A DNA stretch of 64,000 nucleotides, from positions 85,595 through 149,594 of the forward strand of contig NZ_KI928950.1 of NCBI RefSeq assembly GCF_000521215.1, read 5' to 3'. Of this stretch, positions 54,312-63,588 are shown in pieces. Under the pieces are notes generated by a model that saw only the letters and a list, made by a program, of their open reading frames with translations, did not search any database and was not told the DNA's origin. Each line of letters begins with the position of its first letter. Position 1 is the first letter of the stretch. The position numbers and the translations under genes were made by a program. This DNA is from Labrenzia sp. DG1229. GTDB taxonomy: Bacteria; Pseudomonadota; Alphaproteobacteria; Rhizobiales; Stappiaceae.

Positions 54312-54340
54312 GGCAGCCTCCCCGGAGGCTGCCTTTTTTA
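54312..54340 (+). terminator. Rho-independent terminator after the CTERM gene
   Basis: GGCAGCCTCC and GGAGGCTGCC are perfect 10-bp arms with a CC centre, followed by six T. It begins 24 bases after the stop codon. Confidence 0.92.
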
Positions 54341-54787
54341 TTTCGCTTGCGGCATTGCTTTACTCAAAGGCCAGCATTGAATTCATCGGTGAATTGCTGG
54401 GTATTGGCCCTGCCGCACCGATGGATAGTTGTTCATCGGCCCGCCTGCCTTCGTTTCATGTTCCTTGCCAGTTCATGCAACTGTTGGACCGCGGGATTAC
54501 TGACCGAAGAACCGGCACAGGTTCTCCGTCAGAGCGATCAATGGTCCGTCGCAAACGCGTGCGAATTCGCGCAACTCCGGATTCGGGACACCAATGAACA
54601 CCTGTAGCTTTGTCCTTGGCGTCAGCCGTTAAGTATACTTGGCAGTCCGGGCGGGAATTCAATCTTAACGTTAAAATTAACGTCTTGTTTACTTATGCGT
54701 CCGGATGCTGTTTCTAGAGATTGTTGCAAGTAGATATTTTCAATACCCCGCGAGCTGCCCGGAAAACGGCTCGTGGGGTTATTTATT
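54341..54787. other. Intergenic region between CTERM and deacetylase genes
   Basis: About 450 bases. It contains TTAACGTTAA and CGTTAA-AA-TTAACG inverted repeats at 54665-54682 and the hairpin at 54745-54779. No credible ORF. A small plus-strand RNA ending at the hairpin is possible but unproved. Confidence 0.4.
54745..54779 (+). terminator. Terminator-like hairpin beside the deacetylase stop
   Basis: ACCCCGCGAGC and GCTCGTGGGGT pair over 11 positions (one G-T wobble) around a 13-base loop. The plus-strand tail is TATTTATTTC; the minus-strand tail is poor in T. It lies 9 bases past the deacetylase stop, so it could serve that gene or end an unknown plus-strand transcript. Confidence 0.55.
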
Positions 54788-55708
54788 TCAAGCACTTTCC
54801 GACCGGCCATGATGGGCGTGCCAGTGCCAGGCGATGTCGATGCGTCTTGTTACCCAGACATCCGCATGGCTGGAAATGTAGTCAAGGAAACTTGCAAGCG
54901 CAGCGGCGCGCCCCGGACGACCGGCCAGCCGGCAATGAAGACCGATGTTGAGCATTTTCGGCGATCCGCGGCGGCCCTCGTCGTAAAGCGTGTCGAACGC
55001 ATCCTTCAGATAAGTGTAAAACTGGTCTCCGGAGTTGAAACCCTGGACAGATGCGAAGCGCATGTCATTTGTGTCGAGCGCGTAGGGAATGACGAGGTGA
55101 TCACCATTCGGACCATCGACCCAATATGGGAGATCGTCCGCATAGCTGTCAGAATCGTAGAGAAACCCACCCTCCTCAAGGACCAGTTTCTGGGTCTGCA
55201 TCGAACAGCGGCCCGTGTACCAGCCCATCGGGCGGGCACCGGTGACTTCTTCATGAATGGCGATTGCCTCCCGAAGCTGCCGGCGCTCTTCGTTTTCTTC
55301 CATGTCCGCGTGCTCGACCCACTTCAGGCCGTGTGAGGCAATCTCCCAATCGGCCTCTTTCATAGCTGCAACCGCTTCGCGATTGCGCATCAGAGCTGTT
55401 GCAACACCAAACACCGTTACCGGAAGTGCGCGCTCTGTAAACACGCGCCACAAACGCCAGAAACCTGCACGTGAACCATACTCGTAGATGGATTCCATGT
55501 TCCAGTGACGTTTTCCGGGCCAGGGCTCGGCGCCGACAATTTCCGAGAGAAACGCTTCGGATGCAGGATCACCATGGAGAATGTTGTTCTCGCCACCTTC
55601 CTCGTAATTGAGAACAAATTGGACCGCCAGTCTGGCACCAGCTGGCCACTCGGGATCCGGCGGTGTGCGGCCATAACCGATCATGTCGCGCGGATAGGAA
55701 TCGTTCAT
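54788..55708 (-). CDS. PuuE-type polysaccharide deacetylase family protein
   Basis: About 306 residues from the ATG at 55708 with GGAGAG upstream; the frame extends to 55783 but without family sequence. RDMIGYGRTPPDPEWPAGA, RLAVQFVLNYEEGGENNIL, EYGSRAGFWRLWRVF and ASHGLKWVEH match the PuuE allantoinase family of NodB-like hydrolases; the C-terminus carries LHCRLAGRPGRAAAL. Substrate in this family is allantoin or a related amide; no purine-catabolism genes lie nearby to confirm it. Confidence 0.87.
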   Translation of the reverse strand: MNDSYPRDMIGYGRTPPDPEWPAGARLAVQFVLNYEEGGENNILHGDPASEAFLSEIVGAEPWPGKRHWNMESIYEYGSRAGFWRLWRVFTERALPVTVFGVATALMRNREAVAAMKEADWEIASHGLKWVEHADMEENEERRQLREAIAIHEEVTGARPMGWYTGRCSMQTQKLVLEEGGFLYDSDSYADDLPYWVDGPNGDHLVIPYALDTNDMRFASVQGFNSGDQFYTYLKDAFDTLYDEGRRGSPKMLNIGLHCRLAGRPGRAAALASFLDYISSHADVWVTRRIDIAWHWHAHHGRSESA

Positions 55709-55910
55709 GCTGCTCTCCAGAGATTGCCAATCACCGGACAAAAGACCGCAACGCTCCACGGCGCGCAAGCTTCGGCCACTCAAAGCGCGCAGAAAAAACC
55801 GATGCCTAAGATTTTATGCATCGGATTATGTACGTTTTAGAGTCTTCCGGATTATTACTGATCCTGCGGAACATTGCTGGGTGGCGATCATGATCGCTAG
55901 GACTGATGAA

Positions 55911-56039
55911 ATGAAGCTTTCGTCCGCCGGTTTGCTTTTGCTTCTTGCCGCTGTCGTCATGACGCTGTTTTCCGATGCGGGATCAAGCACTTCAAACAAA
56001 GCTAATGCTAACGTCATGTATCGAGGCCTGGTCGAGTGA
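55911..56039 (+). CDS. Small membrane or secreted peptide, 42 residues
   Basis: A frame beginning MKLSSAGLLLLLAAVVMTLF, with AGGA eight bases before the ATG. It has one hydrophobic helix followed by a polar Ser/Asn tail (NKANANVMYRGLVE). An in-frame ATG at 55890 is a longer alternative. Its stop codon lies inside a perfect 10-bp hairpin stem. No family recognised; existence supported by the ribosome site, the membrane segment and the hairpin only. Confidence 0.4.
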   Translation: MKLSSAGLLLLLAAVVMTLFSDAGSSTSNKANANVMYRGLVE

Positions 56040-56076
56040 AGCCGTCCGTTTCGGCGACTCGCGTCCGACGGCTTCA
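56037..56076. repeat. Hairpin between two small convergent genes
   Basis: TGAAGCCGTC and GACGGCTTCA pair perfectly over 10 bases around a 20-base loop. It lies between the small plus-strand ORF and the minus-strand membrane protein that ends at 56093. No T run on either side, so its terminator role is uncertain. Confidence 0.45.
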
Positions 56077-56092
56077 TCACTCAACGTGGTTG

Positions 56093-56449
56093 TCATTTCA
56101 GCAACCGGTTGGTGACGCGCACTGGCTGAAGCCCGCTCCCCTTTTCCACTTCTGGCAACCTGAATGCCGTCCCGCCACCGCGGTCTTCTCTTCCAAGAAG
56201 CATGATCGCGGAACCGATAACCACGGAGCCCAGCGTGATCACCAGCCCGAATGCCAGCATGAGAACCGGAAGCACCGGATCGTCCGCATTCAACACCAGG
56301 TTCCTCAGGTTGCCGATATTGCTCCAGAAAATGCCGGCAAGAACCAAAAGCGCAATGACAATGCCTGCAGCTCCATTAATGGCAATGAGACGAAACAGGG
56401 GCTCATCGAACAATCGGACCAATCCGAACGACCTGGTTTTGACCGCCAT
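56093..56449 (-). CDS. Small two-helix membrane protein of unknown function
   Basis: About 118 residues from the ATG at 56449, with GGGAG seven bases upstream. Two hydrophobic helices (AAGIVIALLVLAGIFW and PVLPVLMLAFGLVITLGSVV) flank a short polar loop (SNIGNLRNLVLNADD). N- and C-termini are basic. No domain recognised. Convergent with the 42-residue ORF. Confidence 0.6.
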   Translation of the reverse strand: MAVKTRSFGLVRLFDEPLFRLIAINGAAGIVIALLVLAGIFWSNIGNLRNLVLNADDPVLPVLMLAFGLVITLGSVVIGSAIMLLGREDRGGGTAFRLPEVEKGSGLQPVRVTNRLLK

Positions 56450-56656
56450 CGAAGTTCTCCCGTTCTTTTCCATTTTGAACTGTTACCGAAGCTAACGCCC
56501 GGCAGGAAAACGACAACCTGTCAAATAGAACAGCTCCGATGCGGATTAAGAACCTTGTTGCTTGTTGCCTGACACCGGCCAGGTCTGAAAAGTACTAACT
56601 CGGTGAAAATTTTGTGCGACGCACCCTTGATTCATTTCAGCATGATATATATTAGT

Positions 56657-56668
56657 TCGATATATCGA
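56657..56668. promoter_or_regulatory. Palindrome upstream of the PadR gene
   Basis: TCGATATATCGA is a perfect 12-base palindrome inside a longer AT-rich stretch (56644-56679). It lies about 112 bases before the PadR start, in a 330-base gene-free region, and is the obvious candidate operator for the regulator. Confidence 0.45.
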
Positions 56669-56779
56669 GCCAACATATACCCCTCAAGTGCGATACAGCC
56701 GGAGATATCATCCGGGCCTGAGCACCGAGTGTGGTAGGGCCGTCAATCCGGAAGGACGCTTCCGGGAACGGAGAGACCC

Positions 56780-57331
56780 ATGAGCGTACGCAGCCTGTGC
56801 CTCGCGATCCTGTCATTCGGGGATGCGACCGGATACGAGATCCGCAAGGAATCCACTGATGGTCGTTTCAGCTATTTTGAGGATGCGAGTTTCGGATCAA
56901 TCTACCCGGCACTGGCGCGGCTTGAATCGGAAGGTCTTGTTACGGTACGGGAAGAACCGCAAGCTGGCAAACCTGCCAGGAAGGTCTATTCGATCACCGA
57001 AGTCGGCCGGGCGGAACTCATCGATTACCTTTGCGAGCCACAGGCACGCGACACATTCAAATCCCCGTTTCTTCTGATCGCCTTGAATGCGGCTCAACTT
57101 CCACCGGATGTCATCCGGCGCGCTCTTGAGCGCCGCAAGGCCCAGGTTCGGGAGGAACTGCAATTGCTGACAGATACGGACAAGGAATGCGGCCATCCTG
57201 GCTCCAACTGGACCAGGAACTACGGCATTGCCTGCATGAATTGCACACTCGACTATCTGGAAGAAAGCGGCGAAGCACTTGTCAAAATTGCTGAAGACGC
57301 GGCGAAGCCGGTTTCGGACGCCGCCGAGTAA
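56780..57331 (+). CDS. PadR-family transcriptional regulator
   Basis: 183 residues. Winged helix LAILSFGDATGYEIRKESTD, SFGSIYPALARLESEGLVTV and GKPARKVYSITEVGRAEL is the PadR domain; the C-terminal half (FLLIALNAAQLPPDVIRRAL, LDYLEESGEALVKIAE) is the dimerisation helix part. It precedes an RND adaptor and pump by 24 bases, so it most likely represses that efflux operon and itself. Confidence 0.93.
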   Translation: MSVRSLCLAILSFGDATGYEIRKESTDGRFSYFEDASFGSIYPALARLESEGLVTVREEPQAGKPARKVYSITEVGRAELIDYLCEPQARDTFKSPFLLIALNAAQLPPDVIRRALERRKAQVREELQLLTDTDKECGHPGSNWTRNYGIACMNCTLDYLEESGEALVKIAEDAAKPVSDAAE

Positions 57332-57355
57332 GCCTGAATTTCGGAGTATTGACCA

Positions 57356-58459
57356 ATGAAAGTAAAGTTTTCCTATGTTCTGGCAGCATGTCTTGCTGCG
57401 GGTATCGGCGTCTGGATGTCGAGTGGAACAGTCGTCGTCGGAGGTGTCGGTGACGGAGAAAACGCCGTACCGCCGCCGGCAGAACGGGTGGCAGAGGGCG
57501 CCGACGCAACGTTCCGGGTGCAAGTGCTGAAACTCACGGCGCAGGAACGTCAGGCTGTCCTTGAAGTCAGGGGACGCACGGAAGCGGAAGCCAAGGTTGC
57601 CGTCAGGTCCGAAACGACGGACGATGTGGTTCGCCGACCTGCCCGGGAAGGCGCGCGTGTTTCTGCAGGAGACATCTTGTGCGAACTGGATCGGGGCACC
57701 CGCGAAGCCAGGATACTGGAAGCCAAGGCGCTCATTTCACAGGCCGAACTCGATCACGCGGCTGCAACACAGCTTGCGGACAAGGGCTTCACGTCACAAA
57801 CCCGTGCTGCGGCGACGCAAGCCGGTCTCGATGCTGCTAAGGCACGCGTGAAAGAAGCGGAACTCGAACTGGAACGCACAATCATCCGCTCGCCGATTGA
57901 CGGAGTGATCGAAAGCCCGATGGCCGAAATCGGAGCGCAGCTCGAAAGTGGCAGCATCTGCGCAACGGTCGTCAATTCCGATCCGATGATCGCCATAGGA
58001 CAGGTTTCAGAACTCAATGTCGGACAGATTTCGATCGACATGCCCGCTGAAGTCGAACTCGTAACCGGTCAGACGATGGCGGGCAAGGTTCGCTATATTT
58101 CCCCGTCTGCCGACCCGGACACGCGCACATTCCGCGTCGAAGTCGAGTTGCCGAACGCCGATGGTGCAGCGCGTGACGGCGTCACCGCCGTGACCCGCCT
58201 GTCTCTTCCGCTCGAAAAGGCGCACAAGATTTCGCCCGCCATCCTGACACTCAATGACGACGGCGTTGTTGGAGTGCGTGCCATCGATGAAGGCAACAAG
58301 ACCGCATTTTTCCCCGTCAGGGTCCTTGGCGGCGAACAGGACGGACTGTGGGTCGGCGGATTGCCGGAAGATGTCACTGTAATTGTTGTTGGCCAGGAAT
58401 ATGTCGGAGACGGCGAAACCGTTCAGCCAGTCTTTGAAACCGCGGAGCTCGGTAAATGA
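57356..58459 (+). CDS. RND efflux periplasmic adaptor (membrane-fusion protein)
   Basis: 367 residues. N-terminal signal or anchor (YVLAACLAAGIGVWMSSG), barrel-sandwich lipoyl halves around EGARVSAGDILCELDRGTRE and RSPIDGVIESPMAEIGAQLE, and a coiled coil between them (LEAKALISQAELDHAAATQL). It links the RND pump to an outer-membrane channel, which is not encoded here. Its stop overlaps the pump start as ATGA. Confidence 0.93.
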   Translation: MKVKFSYVLAACLAAGIGVWMSSGTVVVGGVGDGENAVPPPAERVAEGADATFRVQVLKLTAQERQAVLEVRGRTEAEAKVAVRSETTDDVVRRPAREGARVSAGDILCELDRGTREARILEAKALISQAELDHAAATQLADKGFTSQTRAAATQAGLDAAKARVKEAELELERTIIRSPIDGVIESPMAEIGAQLESGSICATVVNSDPMIAIGQVSELNVGQISIDMPAEVELVTGQTMAGKVRYISPSADPDTRTFRVEVELPNADGAARDGVTAVTRLSLPLEKAHKISPAILTLNDDGVVGVRAIDEGNKTAFFPVRVLGGEQDGLWVGGLPEDVTVIVVGQEYVGDGETVQPVFETAELGK

Positions 58460-61400
58460 TAAACATGCTTGAAGGCGTCCTGCGGCGTCCCAAGACAGTC
58501 TTCGTGTTGATGATAGCGCTCCTGGTTGCCGGGGTCTTCAGCTACATCAACATTCCGAAGGAAGACAGTCCGGACATCGATGTCCCTGTCTTTTATGTCT
58601 CCATTGTCCAGCAAGGAATTTCACCGGAAGATGCCGAACGGCTTCTGATCCGGCCGATGGAAACGGAATTGCGCGGTCTGGATGGTCTGAAGGAGATCAC
58701 AGCGGTCGCGTCGGAAGGTCATGCAGGTATCGTTCTTGAATTCGATATCTCCTTCGACAAGGACGAGGCTCTTGCCGATGTGCGCGACAAGGTCGACGCA
58801 GCAAAGGGCGAACTGCCTGCGGATGCCGAAGAACCGACGATTTCCGAAACCAACTTTGCTCTGGTACCCACGATCACCATCGCCCTGTCAGGCAATGTGC
58901 CTGAACGCACGCTCTACCAGCATGCCAGGCGCCTGAAGGATCTGGTCGAGGCGATTGATACCGTGCGTTCCGCCGATCTCAAGGGGCACCGGGAAGAGCA
59001 ACTCGAAGTCCTGATCGATTCGCAAAAGCTGGAATCCTACGCGATCACCCAGCAGGAACTCCTGACCTCTCTGTCGAACAACAACCAGCTTGTCCCCGCG
59101 GGCTATATCGATGGCGGTCAGGGCCGCTTCAACGTCAAGGTTCCGGGCCTTATCGAGACGGCTCTTGATGTCTATTCGCTGCCGATCAAGCAGGCCGGTG
59201 AAGGCGTCGTGACATTGAGCGATGTGGCCGAAGTCCGCCGCACGTTCAAGGATGCCGATTCCTATACCCGGGTAAACGGCAGCCCTGCCATTGCGCTGGA
59301 CGTGACCAAGCGTATCGGCACCAACATCATCGAAAACAACCTTGCCATCCGCGCGGTCGTCGATGAAGCGACCAAGGACTGGCCGGAGACGATCCAGGTC
59401 GATTACATGATCGACATGTCGTCGAACATTTTCGAGGTGCTGGGGTCCCTGCAATCCTCGATCCTGACGGCGATCTTCCTGGTCATGATCCTGGTTCTGG
59501 CCGCGCTCGGAATGCGCTCGGCGCTGCTTGTCGGTCTCGCGATCCCGACCTCGTTCATGGTCGGCTTCCTGATCCTGTCAGGGCTTGGATACACCGTGAA
59601 CATCATGGTGATGTTCGGTCTCGTGCTGACCGTCGGCATGCTCGTCGACGGCGCAATCGTCATGGTCGAATATGCCGACCGCAAGGTCCATGAAGGCATG
59701 GAGGACCGCGAGGCCTATATCAGGGCCGCACGTCTCATGTTCTGGCCGATCGTGTCGTCCACGGCGACAACGCTCGTCGCATTCCTGCCCATGCTGCTGT
59801 GGCCGGGTGTTGCCGGCGAGTTCATGAGCTACCTGCCGATCATGGTCATCATCGTCCTGACAGCTGCGCTGCTGACAGCCATGGTGTTCCTACCGGTTAC
59901 CGGTGGCATCTTTGCCATGGTGACGCATTTCCTTGCCCGGAACGCTGCTGGTGTTCTTGCATTTTTGTTTGGCGTTGTAGCCGCAGTGATCACAGTCTTG
60001 TACATGCTCGCCGGACTCGATCCATCCAAATCTTTCGGTGAGAATTTCGTTTCTTATCTAGGAATTGGACTTACAGCGGTAGCCGTCGTTTTTGCGGTAG
60101 CAATCCCTTCGTACTTTGCAGTTCGGCCGTTCGTCCGCCGATACAGACGTTGGATTTCGACCAGAGTCGAAAAAGAAAACCTGAAACCGGTCAAACAATA
60201 CCGGTCCGTGACGTTTGTCTCGCTCGCTTTCGAGATGGTTGCAGTAGGGTTTGCTGCCTACTTCGCCTATTTCCTCGCGACCAGCAAACCCGCGATCATC
60301 ACGGATACGATCGGTTCTATGTTCGGATATCTCTCCGGACTGGCTCAACCGCTCGCCACTCTTTCGCATCCCATGGCACTTGATACAGGGTTCTATCTTG
60401 TTGTTTTCGGATTTGCGCTGGTGGCGGTATGGGCCGGTTACAAGACGATCTCACCGCTCGTGCACCTGCTTGAATGGATCTTCGACGGTGCGCGAAAAGG
60501 TATGGGGCTTGGGAGCCGGAATGGCGGGTCGGAAAGTGACAAGCCTGAGGAACTCCGCTTCGATGCGAGCACCGTCAAAGGTCTGACAGGTCTATACGTC
60601 CGTCACCTGAAGCTGCTGGCCGGCAATCCGATCGGCAACGTCTTGACGCTCGTCGCCGTTCTCGGCACCTGTGCGCTGATCTTCATTTCATTTTCCTCCG
60701 ATCCGACCGGTGTCGAGTTCTTCGTGGACGAGGAACCGGATCAGGCCGTGGTCATGGTGTCTGCAAGAGGCAACATGTCCGCAATGGAATCGCTGGAGAT
60801 CGTCAAGCAGGTCGAGGCTGAAGTGCTTCAGACAGCCGGTATCCAGAACGTCATCACCTCTGCGTTCCCACCAGGCGGTGGCAGTGGTCCCCAGTTCATT
60901 GGCGGGGTCCAGGACAAGCCGGCTGACGTCATCGGTGAAATGTCGCTTGAGCTGGCAAAATACTGTTGCCGTCGAAACGCCTCGGAGATCTTTGCCGAAA
61001 TCCGCGACCGGACCGCCTCCATTCCCGGCATCAGGGTCGAGACCCGCAAGATCGAGGGCGGCCCTCCCACCGGCAAGGACCTCCAGCTGGAAGTCAAGTC
61101 GACCGACTATGACACCATGGTGGATCAGGTTGCCCGGATCCGGACCAAGCTCGACGAGATGGAGCATCTTCTCGATCAGGAAGACGGTCGTCCCCTGCCC
61201 GGCATCGAGTGGCAGATCGAAATCGACCGCGAACAGGCGGGCCGTTATCAGGCCGGGATCGGTTCCGTCGGCAACATGGTCCAGCTCGTCACCAATGGTG
61301 TTCTGATCGGAAACTATCGTCCGACGGACTCCGAGGACGAGGTCGACATCCGCGTTCGGCTTCCGGCCGACGAGCGGACGCTCGACCGCTTTGACGAGTT

Positions 61401-62418
61401 GCGCCTTCAAACGCCCCTCGGTCTTGTGCCGATCGCAAACTTCATCGACCGTTCACCTGAGCAGAAAGTCTCGTCGATTACCCGGCGCGACGGTCTTTAT
61501 TCGATGATGCTGAAGGCGACCGTCGACAAGACCGCGGTGGACGAAGACGGCAAGCCGATCACGGTGGATGCCAAGGTGCAGGAGCTGAACGAATGGCTGG
61601 AAGCCCAGACTTTCCCGGACAATATCTATCTGCAGTTCCGCGGCGCCGATGAAGATCAGAAGGAGTCGGGTGAATTCCTGATGAAGGCGATGGTGGCATC
61701 GCTGTTCCTGATGTTCCTCATCCTGCTCACCCAGTTCAACTCGTTCTACCAGACGTTCCTGACCCTCTCGACTGTCGTCATGTCGGTCATGGGCGTGTTG
61801 CTCGGAATGATGCTGACTGGCCAGAAGTTCTCGATCATCATGACCGGGACAGGTGTGGTGGCGCTTGCCGGGATCGTGGTCAACAACGCGATCGTCCTGA
61901 TCGACACCTATAACCGCTTCCGGCATGACGGTTTCGATCCGCTCGACGCGATTCTGAAGACATCGGGTCAGCGTATCCGGCCGATCCTGCTGACCACGGT
62001 CACGACAATTGTCGGTCTGGTGCCGATGGCAACTGCCGTCAACCTGGACTTCTTCACCAAGACCGTCGCGGTTGGCGGTATCACGGCGATCTGGTGGATC
62101 CAGCTGTCGACCGCGGTGATTTCCGGCCTCGCCTTCTCCACGATCCTGACGCTGGTCATGATCCCGGTGATGATCGCGGTGCCAAGCACCTGGGCCAATA
62201 GTTGCCGGGCTATCTGGGCCATGGCGTTCAGCAGGCCTGCCGAACAGGTCGCAGAGCAGTCAGAACAGGGTGAAGTCGATACCGACCTTGAACAGGATGT
62301 CGAGTGGACCGATCCGGACCTCGAAAAGGAACGTCCCGCCGCAAAGGTGGTGTCGATGCCCAAGCCGGCGCCTCCGAAGGTCCCGCTGCAGGAAGACACG
62401 CCGCTTGCCGCGGAGTAG
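58456..62418 (+). CDS. RND-family efflux permease, enlarged
   Basis: 1320 residues against about 1030-1050 for typical RND pumps. TM1 is at residues 14-32, the first porter domain follows, then TM2-6 (330-490) with GLVLTVGMLVDGAIVMVEYA for the proton relay. Residues about 496-720 are an insertion between the halves with four predicted helices (about 496-518, 531-556, 586-612, 643-664) and a polar linker. TM7 begins near residue 724, the second half is normal (VVALAGIVVNNAIVLIDTYN), and a 60-residue Pro/Glu tail ends it. Drug or lipid substrates are unknown. Confidence 0.9.
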   Translation: MINMLEGVLRRPKTVFVLMIALLVAGVFSYINIPKEDSPDIDVPVFYVSIVQQGISPEDAERLLIRPMETELRGLDGLKEITAVASEGHAGIVLEFDISFDKDEALADVRDKVDAAKGELPADAEEPTISETNFALVPTITIALSGNVPERTLYQHARRLKDLVEAIDTVRSADLKGHREEQLEVLIDSQKLESYAITQQELLTSLSNNNQLVPAGYIDGGQGRFNVKVPGLIETALDVYSLPIKQAGEGVVTLSDVAEVRRTFKDADSYTRVNGSPAIALDVTKRIGTNIIENNLAIRAVVDEATKDWPETIQVDYMIDMSSNIFEVLGSLQSSILTAIFLVMILVLAALGMRSALLVGLAIPTSFMVGFLILSGLGYTVNIMVMFGLVLTVGMLVDGAIVMVEYADRKVHEGMEDREAYIRAARLMFWPIVSSTATTLVAFLPMLLWPGVAGEFMSYLPIMVIIVLTAALLTAMVFLPVTGGIFAMVTHFLARNAAGVLAFLFGVVAAVITVLYMLAGLDPSKSFGENFVSYLGIGLTAVAVVFAVAIPSYFAVRPFVRRYRRWISTRVEKENLKPVKQYRSVTFVSLAFEMVAVGFAAYFAYFLATSKPAIITDTIGSMFGYLSGLAQPLATLSHPMALDTGFYLVVFGFALVAVWAGYKTISPLVHLLEWIFDGARKGMGLGSRNGGSESDKPEELRFDASTVKGLTGLYVRHLKLLAGNPIGNVLTLVAVLGTCALIFISFSSDPTGVEFFVDEEPDQAVVMVSARGNMSAMESLEIVKQVEAEVLQTAGIQNVITSAFPPGGGSGPQFIGGVQDKPADVIGEMSLELAKYCCRRNASEIFAEIRDRTASIPGIRVETRKIEGGPPTGKDLQLEVKSTDYDTMVDQVARIRTKLDEMEHLLDQEDGRPLPGIEWQIEIDREQAGRYQAGIGSVGNMVQLVTNGVLIGNYRPTDSEDEVDIRVRLPADERTLDRFDELRLQTPLGLVPIANFIDRSPEQKVSSITRRDGLYSMMLKATVDKTAVDEDGKPITVDAKVQELNEWLEAQTFPDNIYLQFRGADEDQKESGEFLMKAMVASLFLMFLILLTQFNSFYQTFLTLSTVVMSVMGVLLGMMLTGQKFSIIMTGTGVVALAGIVVNNAIVLIDTYNRFRHDGFDPLDAILKTSGQRIRPILLTTVTTIVGLVPMATAVNLDFFTKTVAVGGITAIWWIQLSTAVISGLAFSTILTLVMIPVMIAVPSTWANSCRAIWAMAFSRPAEQVAEQSEQGEVDTDLEQDVEWTDPDLEKERPAAKVVSMPKPAPPKVPLQEDTPLAAE

Positions 62419-62443
62419 TTTTCCCGCAGATCCAAATGGAAAC

Positions 62444-62476
62444 AAAAAGGGCCCTGCATCGCACGGCCCTTTTTTT
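62444..62476 (+). terminator. Rho-independent terminator of the RND operon
   Basis: AAAAAGGGCC and GGCCCTTTTT pair over 10 bases with an 11-base loop and a run of seven T. It starts 26 bases after the pump stop. Confidence 0.92.
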
Positions 62477-62568
62477 GTCAGGCCAGCTGTGACCGGAAGA
62501 CACGAAAATCAAGACTTGCAACGACGAACGGAGCCCTGCACGGTGAAGATGACCGACCAGGGGACCCA

Positions 62569-63477
62569 ATGGATCATCGTGCTTTCATCGCCGGACTGAC
62601 CGCGTCCCAACGCGCCGGATTGACAGAAAAATCGGATGCAAAGGGGCAGACCGGCCTCGCCCTTCATTTCGGGCTGATTGTCCTGGTTGGCGGTTTGATT
62701 GCGGTCGGCGTTCCCGGCTGGCAATTTCTCATGATGGTCCAGGGCATCCTGATCATTTTCCTGTTCACGTTGCTCCATGAAACCGTCCACCGGACGGCGT
62801 TTCACTCGCCCCTGCTCAACGACCGGGTTGCGAGGCTCTGCGGTTTTTTGATCGTCGTGCCGTCGGACTGGTTCCGTTACTTTCATTTTGCTCATCACCG
62901 TCACACACAGGACCCGGATAACGACCCCGAGCTAGCCGGTGGAAAACCGGATTCCGTATGGGAATACCTCGTGCATGTCAGCGGGTTGCCAACCTGGTTG
63001 AGCGCGTGGAAAACCCTTTTTGAAAATGCATCCGGGCGCTGCGAAACTTCTTTCGTCCCGGTCAACGGCCGTGACAAGGTCCGGCGTGAAGCGGTTGTCT
63101 CGCTCCTGCTCTACGGGTTTCTGGCCGTGGTCTCGATCGTAAGCGGGTTGCACCTGCTGCTTTATGTCTGGGTAATACCCTGTCTTCTCGGCCAACCATT
63201 CCTGCGACTTTACCTGCTGGCCGAACATGGACGTTGTCCTTTTGTCGCCAACATGCTGGAAAACAGCCGGACGACCTACACGAACGCGCTTGTGCGAAAA
63301 CTCGCCTGGAACATGCCCTACCATGCAGAGCATCACAGTTATCCGACCGTACCGTTTCACAAGCTGCCTGATCTTCACAGCCTGATCCAAGAGCATCTGA
63401 ACTCGACGTCTGACGGATACACCGCGTTTCATGCAGACTACCTGACGAACCTGAGGGATGTTTCGAGCAAGTCCTAG
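62569..63477 (+). CDS. Fatty-acid desaturase family membrane protein
   Basis: 302 residues, about four helices. The three histidine boxes of membrane di-iron enzymes are present: LLHETVHRTAF, HFAHHRHTQDPD and MPYHAEHHSYPT. These fit the acyl-lipid desaturase/hydroxylase family; which position or substrate it acts on cannot be said. GGGGA precedes the ATG. It follows the RND terminator and precedes the MarR gene by 145 bases. Confidence 0.9.
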   Translation: MDHRAFIAGLTASQRAGLTEKSDAKGQTGLALHFGLIVLVGGLIAVGVPGWQFLMMVQGILIIFLFTLLHETVHRTAFHSPLLNDRVARLCGFLIVVPSDWFRYFHFAHHRHTQDPDNDPELAGGKPDSVWEYLVHVSGLPTWLSAWKTLFENASGRCETSFVPVNGRDKVRREAVVSLLLYGFLAVVSIVSGLHLLLYVWVIPCLLGQPFLRLYLLAEHGRCPFVANMLENSRTTYTNALVRKLAWNMPYHAEHHSYPTVPFHKLPDLHSLIQEHLNSTSDGYTAFHADYLTNLRDVSSKS

Positions 63478-63588
63478 CTCATGTCACGCAGGTTCGCTGG
63501 TTGCGGGGTGCGGTCGTTGCCGGTCAATTTCTGTCCCGCCCATTTTTTGAGAACCAGGGCTCTTGCCAGAAATTGATGTCGGCAATAT

